Below, piece after piece: positions 16,389-24,462 of a stretch of 64,000 nt of DNA. Origin of the DNA: Insolitispirillum peregrinum (lineage in GTDB: Bacteria; Pseudomonadota; Alphaproteobacteria; Rhodospirillales; Rhodospirillaceae); NCBI RefSeq assembly GCF_042665255.1, contig NZ_JBHTCD010000025.1. One strand, given 5' to 3'. Numbering within the stretch: the stretch's first letter is position 1; every line of letters starts with the position of its first letter. The notes beneath the pieces were generated by a model, which saw nothing but the letters and a program-made list of their open reading frames with translations, did not search any database and was not told where the DNA came from. The translations under genes and the position numbers were made by a program.

Positions 16389-16976
16389 TTACAGGGCTGC
16401 CCTGATCGCTGGCATCATGTCGTGAAAGGTGCGGCCTGTCGTCTTTTCGCCAATGGCGTGGATTTTCCACTCCCCATTGTGACGATAGATTTTGGCCATC
16501 ACCAGACCGGTGTGGGCACCAGTCTCGCCAAGGCTGAACTTGGCCAGTTCCTTGCCGGATACTTCATCAACCACCCGGCAATAGGCGTTTGCCACCTTGT
16601 CAAAGGTTTGTCCCCGGAACGAGTTCACGGTGAAGACAAGGGATTTGACGGTTGCCGGCAACCGGGACAGATCGACCTTGATGGTCTCGTCATCACCATC
16701 ACCTGCACCGGTGAGGTTGTCACCGGTGTGGATGATGGCACCGTTCATGCCCTTCAGGTCACGGAACCAGACCTCGCCAACCTGCTGGCCAGACTCGTCA
16801 AACACCAGGCACGAGGCATCGAGATCAATATCTTCTCCGCCACCGCCACCGAACAGCCCCCCCATGAGGCCTTTCTTTTTGGCAACATCCCAGCCAAGAC
16901 CCATAAAAATGCGGGTCAGGGAGGCACCATCTTTGGACAGGCTGATTTTCTGGCCTTTTGAGAGAGAGACAGTCAT
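16389..16976 (-). CDS. terZ: TerZ-type TerD family protein
   Basis: A 195-residue TerD-domain protein. It carries the glycine-rich insert KKKGLMGGLFGGGGG before DIDLDASCLVFDE and the stretch VFTVNSFRGQTFDKV, both typical of TerZ and absent from TerD and TerE. GDGDDETIKVDLSRLP supplies acidic calcium-site residues. The open frame extends to 17027, but AAGGGGG precedes MTVSLSKGQK at 16976, which matches family N-termini. It lies between the terD-type gene (17082) and terA, as in many ter operons. Confidence 0.88.
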   Translation of the reverse strand: MTVSLSKGQKISLSKDGASLTRIFMGLGWDVAKKKGLMGGLFGGGGGEDIDLDASCLVFDESGQQVGEVWFRDLKGMNGAIIHTGDNLTGAGDGDDETIKVDLSRLPATVKSLVFTVNSFRGQTFDKVANAYCRVVDEVSGKELAKFSLGETGAHTGLVMAKIYRHNGEWKIHAIGEKTTGRTFHDMMPAIRAAL

Positions 16977-17052
16977 GTCAGGCCCCCTTGGAGCATTGTC
17001 AAGACGACCGTTTCCGGTCAACGGCACTGAAAACGTGCAACATCGAAAGCGC

Positions 17053-17083
17053 AGAGTGTTTTCACGGATCGTGAGAACGCTTT
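17053..17083 (-). terminator. Imperfect hairpin at the end of the first terD gene
   Basis: AGAGTGTTTTCAC (17053-17065) pairs imperfectly with GTGAGAACGCTTT (17071-17083), which includes bases of the stop codon. No T-run follows, so it is more likely an mRNA-stabilising hairpin or a degenerate AGAGCGTTTTC repeat than a full terminator. Confidence 0.4.
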
Positions 17084-17660
17084 AGCCGATGTTCACACCG
17101 AAATTTTTGGCCAACGGGCCCAGCCCGCCAGCGAAGCCCTGGCCGATGGCCTTGAACTTCCACTCGCCGGAATGCCGGTAGATCTCACCAAAAATCATCG
17201 CCGTTTCGGTGCTGTAGTCTTCGGACAGGTCATAACGGGCAATTTCCTTGCCGTCGGCCTTGTTCACAACACGGATATAGGCATTGCTGACCTGACCAAA
17301 GCTCTGCTTGCGGGCTTCGGCGTCATGTATGGTCACCGAGAAGGCAACCTTCTGCACATCGGCAGGGACCTTGGCAAGGTCGATCGAGACGACTTCATCG
17401 TCCCCGGCACCGGTGCCGGACTGGTTGTCGCCCTGGTGGACGACAGAACCATCAGTCGAGGTTTTGTTGTTGTAAAAGATGAAATCTGCATCCGTGCGGA
17501 CAGAGCCGCCCTCGTTCAACAGAAACGCCGATGCGTCCAGATCAAAACTGGCCCCGTCAGTGACACGGGCATCCCAGCCCAGTCCAACATCGATGGCAGT
17601 AAGGCCGGGAGCCTCCTTGTTTAACGAGACGTTCCCGCCTTTCGACAGCGAAACAGCCAT
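17082..17660 (-). CDS. terE: TerD/TerE family protein, first gene of the ter operon
   Basis: A 192-residue TerD-domain protein: MAVSLSKGGNVSLNKEAPGL, DLDASAFLLNEGG, GAGDDEVVSID, KQSFGQVSNAYIRVV and FKAIGQGFAGGLGPLAKNFG. The frame is open for 63 codons further upstream, but the ribosome site CGGAGTTATTCA before ATG 17660 and the family N-terminus settle the start. The choice between terD and terE as name is a matter of convention. It is divergent from the ATP-grasp gene across a 441-nt spacer that should hold the promoters of both arms of the island. Confidence 0.88.
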   Translation of the reverse strand: MAVSLSKGGNVSLNKEAPGLTAIDVGLGWDARVTDGASFDLDASAFLLNEGGSVRTDADFIFYNNKTSTDGSVVHQGDNQSGTGAGDDEVVSIDLAKVPADVQKVAFSVTIHDAEARKQSFGQVSNAYIRVVNKADGKEIARYDLSEDYSTETAMIFGEIYRHSGEWKFKAIGQGFAGGLGPLAKNFGVNIG

Positions 17661-18101
17661 TGAATAACTCCGACATTGTCGTTGAAGAGAAAAATCTGGA
17701 AATGCAACTGAAATAAATCTTTCGCTTGCAACGGCACTACTCTTGTTTTCTGCAAGAGTAATGACAGCCACCGAAAGTTGGGTGATTTTCGCATCATGAC
17801 GGGTTGTGTCAAGCAAAATTCTCCCATTGGTAGTCGGTTGACTTTCCATCGTAACTTAGATGGTCTGCTTTGCAGGACTATGTATCCCCTTTTTTTGGGA
17901 TTAATCTTCAATTCCAGAGATAATTTTTGTGTATATTCCCTTTTAGGGGGTGGCTCCCGTGTACAATTATCAATCACTACCGTATGCTTGGCGCCTTTTT
18001 GGTGGGGGTCCTTTTTTCTGATGCAGGTGCCATGATTATTTTGCACCATTCGCTGATTCATCCTTCCGCCAGTACTCAGAGGCTACCAAAAGGTGATCGG
18101 C
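17661..18101. other. Divergent promoter spacer of the Ter island
   Basis: No gene is seen in this spacer between terE and the ATP-grasp gene. The stretch 17880-17960 is clearly AT-rich, with TATATT near 17930. A TTGACA box for the leftward operon is described separately. The rightward promoter could not be fixed. Confidence 0.6.
17784..17812 (-). promoter_or_regulatory. Candidate promoter of the leftward ter operon
   Basis: On the minus strand, TTGACA (17807-17812) is followed after 17 nt by AAAATC (17784-17789). The -35 is a perfect consensus but the -10 is poor, so only the position in the divergent spacer and the -35 support it. Confidence 0.35.
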
Positions 18102-19157
18102 ATGAAGGTTTGGTTTAATCGCGGGCTGTCAAATACCTATGACGCACTCCTCTCCATTCGTGCTTCCGATGCGGCTTCGGCATTTGTCCTGAGGGCAACG
18201 CACACCGATCCACTGGCTGCGGTTGCGCAGGCGGCAGACGAGTTTGCCGTCGAGCCAACCGGGCTGGGCGATGGGGCTTATGTCGAATGGTGCCTCGGGC
18301 AATGCCGCGAGCATGGCGTGGACCTGTTCGTTCCTCAGCGACGGCGGGAGGCGGTGTCTGCCCGCCGCGCGGCGTTCGGGGAGATTGGCGTCAGGCTTTC
18401 GGTGATGGGGGATGCGACGACCCTGGCGATGGTTGATCAGAAGCATGAACTTTATCGCGATCTGGCGGGGAGCGGTGTGCCTGTGCCTCCCTACAGGGTT
18501 TTCCGCACGGTCACGGAATTTGACACCGCCATCGCAGAACTGGAGCCTGTCGCCGGGCGGGTGTGCGTCAAGCCCTGCGTCGGCGTCTATGGGGCGGGGT
18601 TCCGTATCCTTGACCGTGAAGGGTGTGACTTCAGCCGTCTCCTGTCGGGTGACACCATGCACATGTCGCTGAAGGCATTCCGTACCGCACTGGCAGAATC
18701 CGCACAAAACCGCGACATGATGATCAGTGCCTATCTGCCGGGAGACGAGCGCAGCGTTGATATCCTTGCCCACAGGGGGCAGATGATCCGGGCGGTCGCC
18801 CGTGTCAAGGTCGGGACCCACCAACTGCTTGAGACGACAGGTCCTTCGGTGGACATGGCGGCCTTCCTGACTGACAGGTATGGCCTTGACGGTGTTTTCA
18901 ACCTTCAGACCAGGGAAAAGGACGGCATTCAGTATTTGCTGGAAATCAACAGCCGCATGTCCGGAGGGTTGCTCTATGCCTGTCTGTCGGGTATTGCGTT
19001 TCCATACTGGAATTTGATGCTGACTGCCGGACTGGCTACCCCCGAAGACGTCCCTCTTCCGGCGCAGGGAGTGGCAGTTGCCGCTGTCCAGGGGTGTCTG
19101 GCTGTCAGTCCTGCCCCTCTCCATACCAGCATGGCATCCTCGCCCGAAACAGCGTAA
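18102..19157 (+). CDS. ATP-grasp carboxylate-amine ligase-like protein of Ter module
   Basis: A 351-residue ATP-grasp protein. Lysines K114 (DQKHELYR) and K157 (VCVKPCVGVYGAGF) fit the two ATP-binding lysines, and YLLEINSRMSGG (279-290) gives the metal-binding Glu and Asn. The frame opens at a GTG three codons earlier, but AAAAGG about 8 nt before the ATG at 18102 fits best. ATP-grasp genes are a known member of the Ter biosynthetic module, where they are thought to ligate an amino acid or similar group to the metabolite. Here the gene is alone on the plus strand, divergent from the rest, and heads an operon with oxyR and a methyltransferase. Confidence 0.85.
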   Translation: MKVWFNRGLSNTYDALLSIRASDAASAFVLRATHTDPLAAVAQAADEFAVEPTGLGDGAYVEWCLGQCREHGVDLFVPQRRREAVSARRAAFGEIGVRLSVMGDATTLAMVDQKHELYRDLAGSGVPVPPYRVFRTVTEFDTAIAELEPVAGRVCVKPCVGVYGAGFRILDREGCDFSRLLSGDTMHMSLKAFRTALAESAQNRDMMISAYLPGDERSVDILAHRGQMIRAVARVKVGTHQLLETTGPSVDMAAFLTDRYGLDGVFNLQTREKDGIQYLLEINSRMSGGLLYACLSGIAFPYWNLMLTAGLATPEDVPLPAQGVAVAAVQGCLAVSPAPLHTSMASSPETA

Positions 19158-19198
19158 AAACCGGTTCCGGCATTGGCAGGCAGAACAGGTGAGCCGTC

Positions 19199-20131
19199 AT
19201 GTTTACCCTCCGGCAATTGCGCTATCTGGTGGCGCTGTGCGACACGCTCAGTTTCCGGCGGGCGGCGGAAATGTGTCTGGTGGCGCAACCGACCCTGAGT
19301 GTGCAAATCCGTGAGCTGGAAGACCATCTGGGGGTCCAGTTGTTTGAGCGGACGCGCCGCCGGGTTACCCTGACCCCCATTGGCCGGGAAATCGCCGAGC
19401 GGGCGCGCGGGGTTCTGCGGGCCAGTCAGGACATCATGGACGTGGCGCGGGCGGCCAGCATGCCGCTGGCGGGGCCGTTGCGGCTGGGGGTGATTGCGAC
19501 GCTGGGGCCATACCTGCTGCCCTATGTGTTGTCCGCCTTCCGCGAGGCACACCCGGATTTGCGGCTATACGTCCGTGAAGACCCGGCCCGCCGTCTGGTC
19601 GGGCGATTGCGGGAAGGGGAGCTGGATGTCATTCTGGTTGACATGCCGGTTGATCTGGAAGGCCTTGATGGCCTTGAACTGTTTCAGGAACCGTTGTGGC
19701 TGGCGGTGCCGCGCGGGCACAGGCTGGAGGATGCCGCCAGTGTCAGCCTGACCGACCTGATCGGCGAAGACCTGCTGCTGCTGGAGGAGGGGCACTGTCT
19801 GCGGCAAGAGGTGCTCGCCATCTGCCAGCAGGCGGGGGCGCACGAGCACACCGGCTTTCAGGCCACCAGTCTGGACACCTTGCGCCAGATGGTGGCCAGC
19901 CGGATTGGTCCGACCATTTTACCGGCGTTGTACGTGGCGGCCGAGGCGGCGCAGGATGAACAAATCCGGGCGATTCCCTTCCACGAAGACTGCGCCAGTG
20001 TCCGGCGGCGGGTGGTGTTGTTGTGGCGGGTTCAGTCTGCGCGGAAACAGGAGTTCCGCGAATTTGCCGCTTTTATTGCCGCCCGCCTGCCGGATCATGT
20101 GATTTGTGAAATCCGCCCCTTGCAGGTTTGA
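19199..20131 (+). CDS. oxyR: OxyR-type LysR-family peroxide-sensing regulator
   Basis: A 310-residue LysR regulator. The N-terminal helix-turn-helix contains LRYLVALCDTLSFRRAAEM and VAQPTLSVQIRELE. The segment GHCLRQEVLAIC places cysteines at 200 and 209, the same nine-residue spacing as the two redox cysteines (C199 and C208) of E. coli OxyR, so peroxide sensing by disulphide formation is likely. It follows the ATP-grasp gene after 41 nt on the same strand, so co-transcription is plausible. OxyR genes often sit beside a target they control; here the neighbours are the Ter metabolite ligase and a methyltransferase. Confidence 0.88.
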   Translation: MFTLRQLRYLVALCDTLSFRRAAEMCLVAQPTLSVQIRELEDHLGVQLFERTRRRVTLTPIGREIAERARGVLRASQDIMDVARAASMPLAGPLRLGVIATLGPYLLPYVLSAFREAHPDLRLYVREDPARRLVGRLREGELDVILVDMPVDLEGLDGLELFQEPLWLAVPRGHRLEDAASVSLTDLIGEDLLLLEEGHCLRQEVLAICQQAGAHEHTGFQATSLDTLRQMVASRIGPTILPALYVAAEAAQDEQIRAIPFHEDCASVRRRVVLLWRVQSARKQEFREFAAFIAARLPDHVICEIRPLQV

Positions 20132-20183
20132 CCTGATCGGCGCATGGTCCGCCCTTCCCGTTTCTGGTGTTGGTTTCTGGTTC

Positions 20184-20939
20184 ATGACACAGCCGCAAAG
20201 CGAAGCCTTTTCTCTGGTTTTTGACGACCTCCCCCGGCAGGGACCGGGCTCTGATCCTTGTACCCGTGCCTTGCTGCGCCGCATTCGCCCGTGGCTGCCC
20301 GAAAAGATCGATGCTGCCGACATGGGCTGCGGCAATGGCCGTTCGGCGATGGTGATTGCCGAGGTCTGCGGGGGACCGGTGACGGCGGTTGACCTGCACC
20401 AGCCCTATCTGACGGCGCTGATGGCACAGGCCGAGCGGCGCGGGCTGAGTGACAAGCTGATTGCCCGGAATACCGACATGCTGGACAGCGGCCTGAAAAA
20501 GCAGTCGCTCGACCTGCTGTGGTCGGAAGGCGCTGCTTTTGCGGTGGGCTTTGAACAGGCCCTGTCGGTCTGGTATCACCTGCTGAAACCCGGTGCCTTG
20601 CTGGTGGTGTCGGAATGTTCGTGGCTGACGGCCAACCCGGCGAAGCCGGTGGCGGCATTCTGGAATGATGCCTACCCGGAGATGCAGACCGTCGGCGGCA
20701 ACATCAGCCTTGCCGAAGGGTTGGGCTATGGCTTCATCCATGCAGAAGTCCTGCCGGGCGAGGCATGGGAAGACGAGTACTATCGTCCGCTGGAACAGCG
20801 TATTGCCACCCTGGCCGAGCGTGCGGCGGACATCCCGCATCTGAAGGCGGTGATGGCCGGGGTCAAGGCCGAGATCGCCATGTTCCGTCAGCATCACGAC
20901 CATTACGGCTATGTGTTTTACGTCCTGCGCCGGATGTAA
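20184..20939 (+). CDS. Class I SAM-dependent methyltransferase
   Basis: A 251-residue Rossmann-fold methyltransferase. Motif I is ADMGCGNGRSA (45-55), followed by an acidic residue after the next strand (VDLHQPYL) and LLWSEGAAFAVG as motif IV. The frame is open upstream into oxyR, but the ATG at 20184 is the first one after the oxyR stop. No good ribosome site is visible, so translation may be coupled to oxyR. Similar proteins are annotated as SmtA-like or small-molecule methyltransferases. The gene is followed by a strong bidirectional terminator, which closes the right arm of the Ter island. The substrate is unknown. Confidence 0.8.
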   Translation: MTQPQSEAFSLVFDDLPRQGPGSDPCTRALLRRIRPWLPEKIDAADMGCGNGRSAMVIAEVCGGPVTAVDLHQPYLTALMAQAERRGLSDKLIARNTDMLDSGLKKQSLDLLWSEGAAFAVGFEQALSVWYHLLKPGALLVVSECSWLTANPAKPVAAFWNDAYPEMQTVGGNISLAEGLGYGFIHAEVLPGEAWEDEYYRPLEQRIATLAERAADIPHLKAVMAGVKAEIAMFRQHHDHYGYVFYVLRRM

Positions 20940-20958
20940 AACAATCCGCCGTTACGAC

Positions 20959-20988
20959 AAAAGCCCCGATCGTCAGACCGGGGCTTTT
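20959..20988. terminator. Bidirectional intrinsic terminator
   Basis: AAAAGCCCCG (20959-20968) pairs perfectly with CGGGGCTTTT (20979-20988), with a 10-nt loop. T-runs occur on both strands, so it can end the methyltransferase transcript and, from the other side, that of tRNA-Met. Confidence 0.9.
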
Positions 20989-20994
20989 GTGATT

Positions 20995-21071
20995 TGGTAG
21001 CGGAGGAGGGACTCGAACCCCCGACACGCGGATTATGATTCCGCTGCTCTAACCAGCTGAGCTACTCCGCC
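20995..21071 (-). tRNA. tRNA-Met (CAT), elongator type
   Basis: The minus strand folds as a 77-nt cloverleaf starting GGCGGAGTAGCTCAGC, with anticodon loop ATCATAA (CAT), T-arm GGTTCGAGTCC and an encoded CCA. The acceptor stem is the standard G-C start of an elongator tRNA-Met, not the C-A mismatch of an initiator. The lysidine-modified tRNA-Ile also reads CAT, but the body matches tRNA-Met. Confidence 0.95.
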
Positions 21072-21091
21072 ATAAGGCGTTGAGGAGAGGG

Positions 21092-21120
21092 GATATATCG
21101 GCTCTGCGATCCTCTGTCAA
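21092..21120 (-). promoter_or_regulatory. Promoter of tRNA-Met
   Basis: On the minus strand TTGACA (21115-21120), a 17-nt spacer and TATATC (21092-21097) lie about 20 nt before the tRNA. The -35 box sits in the right arm of the inverted repeat AAGGCGTTGA (21074-21083) and TCAACGCCTT (21117-21126). Confidence 0.7.
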
Positions 21121-21140
21121 CGCCTTTTTTCCCGACAGAA

Positions 21141-23324
21141 TCAGAACTCGGCCCGCACGCTGAGGACGGCATTGAACGGCTCGCCAACGGCAGTGGACAG
21201 ATTGTTGCTGCCGATCGACGAGGTGTAATAGGTGGTGTCAAAGATGTTGTTGAGGTTCAGTTGCAGGGTCAGCGGTGTTTTCAGGTCGAGGGTATAGCTG
21301 GCAAACAGGTCGGTGACCGCATAGGCGGGCAAGAAGAACGAATTGCTGGCGGTTCCGGCGCGCTGGCTGGCGGCACGAACGCCGCCGCCGACCTTGACGT
21401 CGGACGAGCCGGGCAGGGCGTCATCCAGATCATAACTGAGGTACAGGGAACCGGTGTGGCGCGCGACGTTGGGCAGGCGGTTGCCGGCATAGGCAACATC
21501 CTTCATCACCCGGGTGTCGGTCAGGCCATAGCTGGCGATCAGGTTCAGGTGATCGGTCAGGGCGCCGGTCACATCGACCTCGATCCCGCGCGACCGGACC
21601 CGGCCAGCGGCTTTGGCGACCGTTTCGCCGTTGACGGTTTCGCTGTAGGCAACGTTCTTTTTGCTGGCGTTGTACAGGGCAACGGTTCCGCTGAAACGCT
21701 GGCCGAGGTCGATCTTGCTGCCAATTTCGTAAGAGATCCCTTTTTCCGGCTGCAGGTCGCCGATATAGCTGCCAACCGATACCTGCGGGCGGAACGTGCG
21801 GGCAATGTTGCTGTACAGGGACACTTCGGGGGTCAGCTTGTAGACGATGCCACCGTTGGGGATGATGGCATTGTCGGCACTGTCGCTGTTGGTGACGAAC
21901 GGGCGTCCCTTGCCTGCGATGGCATCATAGTACTGATAGCGCAGCCCGCCGACGAGGATCCATTGCTCATCCAGATGCAGGGAATCCTGCGTATAGGCCG
22001 ATACCGTAGACAGTTTTTCGGTCTGGTCGCTATCGCTGTTGGAGACGGTGTTGCAGGAGGCCAGCGCACCGGTCCTGAGGGCGGCGGCGCTGACCGAGGA
22101 GGTCGCACAGCGCAGCATGTTGGTGCGCAGGGTGTCGCTGTCATCATAGGACACGCCGAACAGCAGGTCATTGCGCAACCCGCCGATATCGGCCTTGCCG
22201 GTCAGATCGGTGCGGGCGGAATGGGTGACGGTGGTGGCATCCTGCGTTGCATCGGCGCGGCGGGTCAGGCGTCCGGTGACCGGGTTATAGGCGGTGACAC
22301 GGGCCTGATTGTCGGAATACTCGTTGACGCTATAGCTGTAATTGAATCCCAGATCCCATTCCGAACTCAGGGCTTGTTTGGCTTCCAGCTGCACCATGTC
22401 ACTGGTACCCTTGGTGATGTTGTATGGCTCGTCCAGACGGGTTGAACGGCCTGCAATCGCCTTGCCGGTATTGAGGTCAATGACCGTTCCGCGATCAAAG
22501 GGCACGCTGTATTTTTCATGGAAATAGCTGAGGGTGACATCGGTGCTGCTGCCGGTCCAGCGGATGGACGGTGCAATCTGCTGGCGGTCGATTTCGCCAT
22601 AGCTGCGCCAGTAGGTGCTGTTTTCGTATTCGCCATCCAGCCGCACGGCGAAGGCGCTGTCTGAAATGGGGGCGGTGACGCCGAAGCCGGTGCTGCCGCC
22701 GCCAAAGCTCGACAGTCTGGTGTACACTTCGCCCGAGGTCTCATGCTCGGGCTTTTTGGTCACCACATTGATCATCCCGCCGGGATCGAGAATGCCGTAC
22801 AGGGTTGAGGCCGGGCCTTTCAACACTTCCACCCGCTCGGTCATGACATTGAAACTGCGCGGCAGGGATGTTTTCATCCCATTGATCAGGATGGACCCAT
22901 CGCGGTTTTCGCCGAATCCCCGGCGAATGATGGCATCCTGCGTGCCGCCCAGCGTGTTGGTCTGGGTGATGCCGCTGACGTTGGCCAGCGCATCGTCCAG
23001 GCTGGTGGCGGCCTGATCGCGCAAGACCGTTTGCGACACCACATTCACCGCTTGCGGAATATCGAGCAGCGGGGTTGCGCTGCGGGTGGCGGTCGAGGTC
23101 GAGACCGCCCGATAGCCGTCGGTCGGGGCAGTGCTGGCATCGTCGGCGGTCACGCTGACCGGTTGCAGGGTAACATCGGTCCTGGCGGCTTCATCGCTTT
23201 TGTCTTGCTGCTTGGCGGCGGGGTCCTGCTGCTGGGCGTTGGCAGGCGTCAGGCAACTGGCAGCCACCAGCAGGGCCGACAGGGACAGCGGGCGGAGCAA
23301 GGTCTGTAAAGGCGATGGAGCCAT
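21141..23324 (-). CDS. TonB-dependent siderophore receptor
   Basis: A 727-residue outer-membrane receptor. A signal peptide is visible (1-30, ending LTPANA), then a TonB-box region, a plug domain (about 70-190, with LDIPQAVNVVSQTVLRDQ and GMINVVTKKP typical of ferrichrome-, coprogen- and pyoverdine-type receptors) and a beta-barrel that ends in an aromatic residue (SVRAEF), as needed for barrel assembly. It takes up an iron-siderophore complex with energy from TonB. It is divergent from the FecBCDE-type ABC transporter, its obvious inner-membrane partner. A Fur-box-like site overlaps its promoter. The exact siderophore cannot be told. Confidence 0.92.
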   Translation of the reverse strand: MAPSPLQTLLRPLSLSALLVAASCLTPANAQQQDPAAKQQDKSDEAARTDVTLQPVSVTADDASTAPTDGYRAVSTSTATRSATPLLDIPQAVNVVSQTVLRDQAATSLDDALANVSGITQTNTLGGTQDAIIRRGFGENRDGSILINGMKTSLPRSFNVMTERVEVLKGPASTLYGILDPGGMINVVTKKPEHETSGEVYTRLSSFGGGSTGFGVTAPISDSAFAVRLDGEYENSTYWRSYGEIDRQQIAPSIRWTGSSTDVTLSYFHEKYSVPFDRGTVIDLNTGKAIAGRSTRLDEPYNITKGTSDMVQLEAKQALSSEWDLGFNYSYSVNEYSDNQARVTAYNPVTGRLTRRADATQDATTVTHSARTDLTGKADIGGLRNDLLFGVSYDDSDTLRTNMLRCATSSVSAAALRTGALASCNTVSNSDSDQTEKLSTVSAYTQDSLHLDEQWILVGGLRYQYYDAIAGKGRPFVTNSDSADNAIIPNGGIVYKLTPEVSLYSNIARTFRPQVSVGSYIGDLQPEKGISYEIGSKIDLGQRFSGTVALYNASKKNVAYSETVNGETVAKAAGRVRSRGIEVDVTGALTDHLNLIASYGLTDTRVMKDVAYAGNRLPNVARHTGSLYLSYDLDDALPGSSDVKVGGGVRAASQRAGTASNSFFLPAYAVTDLFASYTLDLKTPLTLQLNLNNIFDTTYYTSSIGSNNLSTAVGEPFNAVLSVRAEF

Positions 23325-23661
23325 GATGAGATATCCCTCGATGATCGGATGAGCGACGGGGCCTGAGTGTTGTTGTTTTGGGGGCCTAATCGAGAGTGCT
23401 TATCATTTGCAAAAATGTAGTAGTCAAATGCTGCCCCCCTACACCGGGCCGTCCCGCTGGCCGTCATGCGGGCCATCGCAGGGGGAAAAGGCGGCAAAAA
23501 GCCTGCCGGGACGGGGATTTGCCGGGGACATGGAAAAAAATCTGCCGCTGGACGGTTGACTACTACAATTGCGAATGCGTCTCTTTAATAGCATTGTGCG
23601 GGTCGTGACGGGCAAGTTTCGTGGCATTGATCCGCCCCCTTTGACAAGAGCCGTAATTTTC
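23325..23661. other. Divergent spacer between siderophore receptor and iron ABC transporter
   Basis: No gene is seen. The spacer holds the receptor promoter with Fur-like box on the left and, on the right, TTGACTACTACAATTGCGAA at 23556, an inverted partial copy of the receptor's promoter element. The right copy lacks the GATAAG -10 and the second Fur half-site, so the transporter promoter is unclear. Confidence 0.6.
23397..23427 (-). promoter_or_regulatory. Receptor promoter with overlapping Fur-like box
   Basis: On the minus strand TTGACT (23422-23427), a 17-nt spacer and GATAAG (23399-23404) form a promoter about 70 nt before the receptor start. The 15-mer TGCAAATGATAAGCA (23397-23411) covers the -10. 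It fits a 7-1-7 Fur-type palindrome of alphaproteobacterial form (TGCAAAT-N-ATTTGCA) at 13 of 15 positions. Confidence 0.6.
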
Positions 23662-24462
23662 ATGCCCCTCTCTGCCTCTCCCCTGTCCGCACAGGCTCTT
23701 CAGTTCAGCCACGGTGCGACGCCTGTTTTGCAGGATGTGTCCTTGCTGGTGCCGGATGGCCGCCTGACGGTCTTGCTGGGACCGAATGGCTCGGGCAAAT
23801 CGACCTTGCTGTCGTTGCTGGCCCGGCTGGCAAAGCCGTCTCAGGGGGCGGTTCTGCTGCACGGGCAGGACATTCACCAGCAGCCAACACGGGCGGTGGC
23901 GCGACAGATTGGCCTGTTGCCGCAAACACCGCTGTCCCCGGACGGGATGACGGTGGCCGAGGTGGTGGCGCGGGGCCGCTATCCGCATCAGGGGTTCCTG
24001 CAACGCTGGAGCGCGGCGGATGATGCCGCCGTTGCGCAGGCGCTGACGGTGACCGGAACCAGCGCCTTTGCCGACCGCACGCTGGATCAACTGTCGGGCG
24101 GGCAACGGCAACGCTGCTTTATCGCTTTGGCGCTGGCACAGGAAACGCCGATCCTGCTGTTTGACGAGCCGACCAGCTATCTGGATTTGCGCTATCAGGT
24201 CGAGGTGATGGAACTGATTGCCAGCCTGCCGCGCGACCATGGCCGGACGGTGATTACCGTTCTGCATGACCTGAACTTTGCCATGCAGTATGCAGACCGG
24301 CTGGTGTTTCTGAAACAGGGGTGCATTCACACGGTACTGGAACAGGTCACGGCGTGCAGTGCGGCCCTGATCGAAGAGGTCTTTGAAACGCCGGTGGTCC
24401 GGGCCACACATCCCCAGTCGGGGCTGCCGGTCTTTCTGCCAGTGTCCGGGGGGAGCCGGTGA
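23662..24462 (+). CDS. Iron-siderophore ABC transporter ATP-binding protein
   Basis: A 266-residue ABC ATPase of the FecE/FepC/FhuC type. Walker A is GPNGSGKST (40-48), the signature LSGGQRQRC starts at 144, and Walker B ILLFDEPTSYLD has its Asp near 168; the switch His is in TVLHDLNFA. The frame is open upstream, but the ATG at 23662 gives the family length. It is followed, with a 4-nt overlap, by the first permease gene. It powers import of the siderophore delivered by the receptor and binding protein. No strong ribosome site is seen, so the start is less certain than the function. Confidence 0.88.
   Translation: MPLSASPLSAQALQFSHGATPVLQDVSLLVPDGRLTVLLGPNGSGKSTLLSLLARLAKPSQGAVLLHGQDIHQQPTRAVARQIGLLPQTPLSPDGMTVAEVVARGRYPHQGFLQRWSAADDAAVAQALTVTGTSAFADRTLDQLSGGQRQRCFIALALAQETPILLFDEPTSYLDLRYQVEVMELIASLPRDHGRTVITVLHDLNFAMQYADRLVFLKQGCIHTVLEQVTACSAALIEEVFETPVVRATHPQSGLPVFLPVSGGSR

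Noticed and set aside
21261..22445. Plus-strand frame of 394 codons inside the TonB receptor
   Set aside because: Gly/Val/Ala-rich shadow without motifs; the receptor on the other strand has signal peptide, plug and barrel end.
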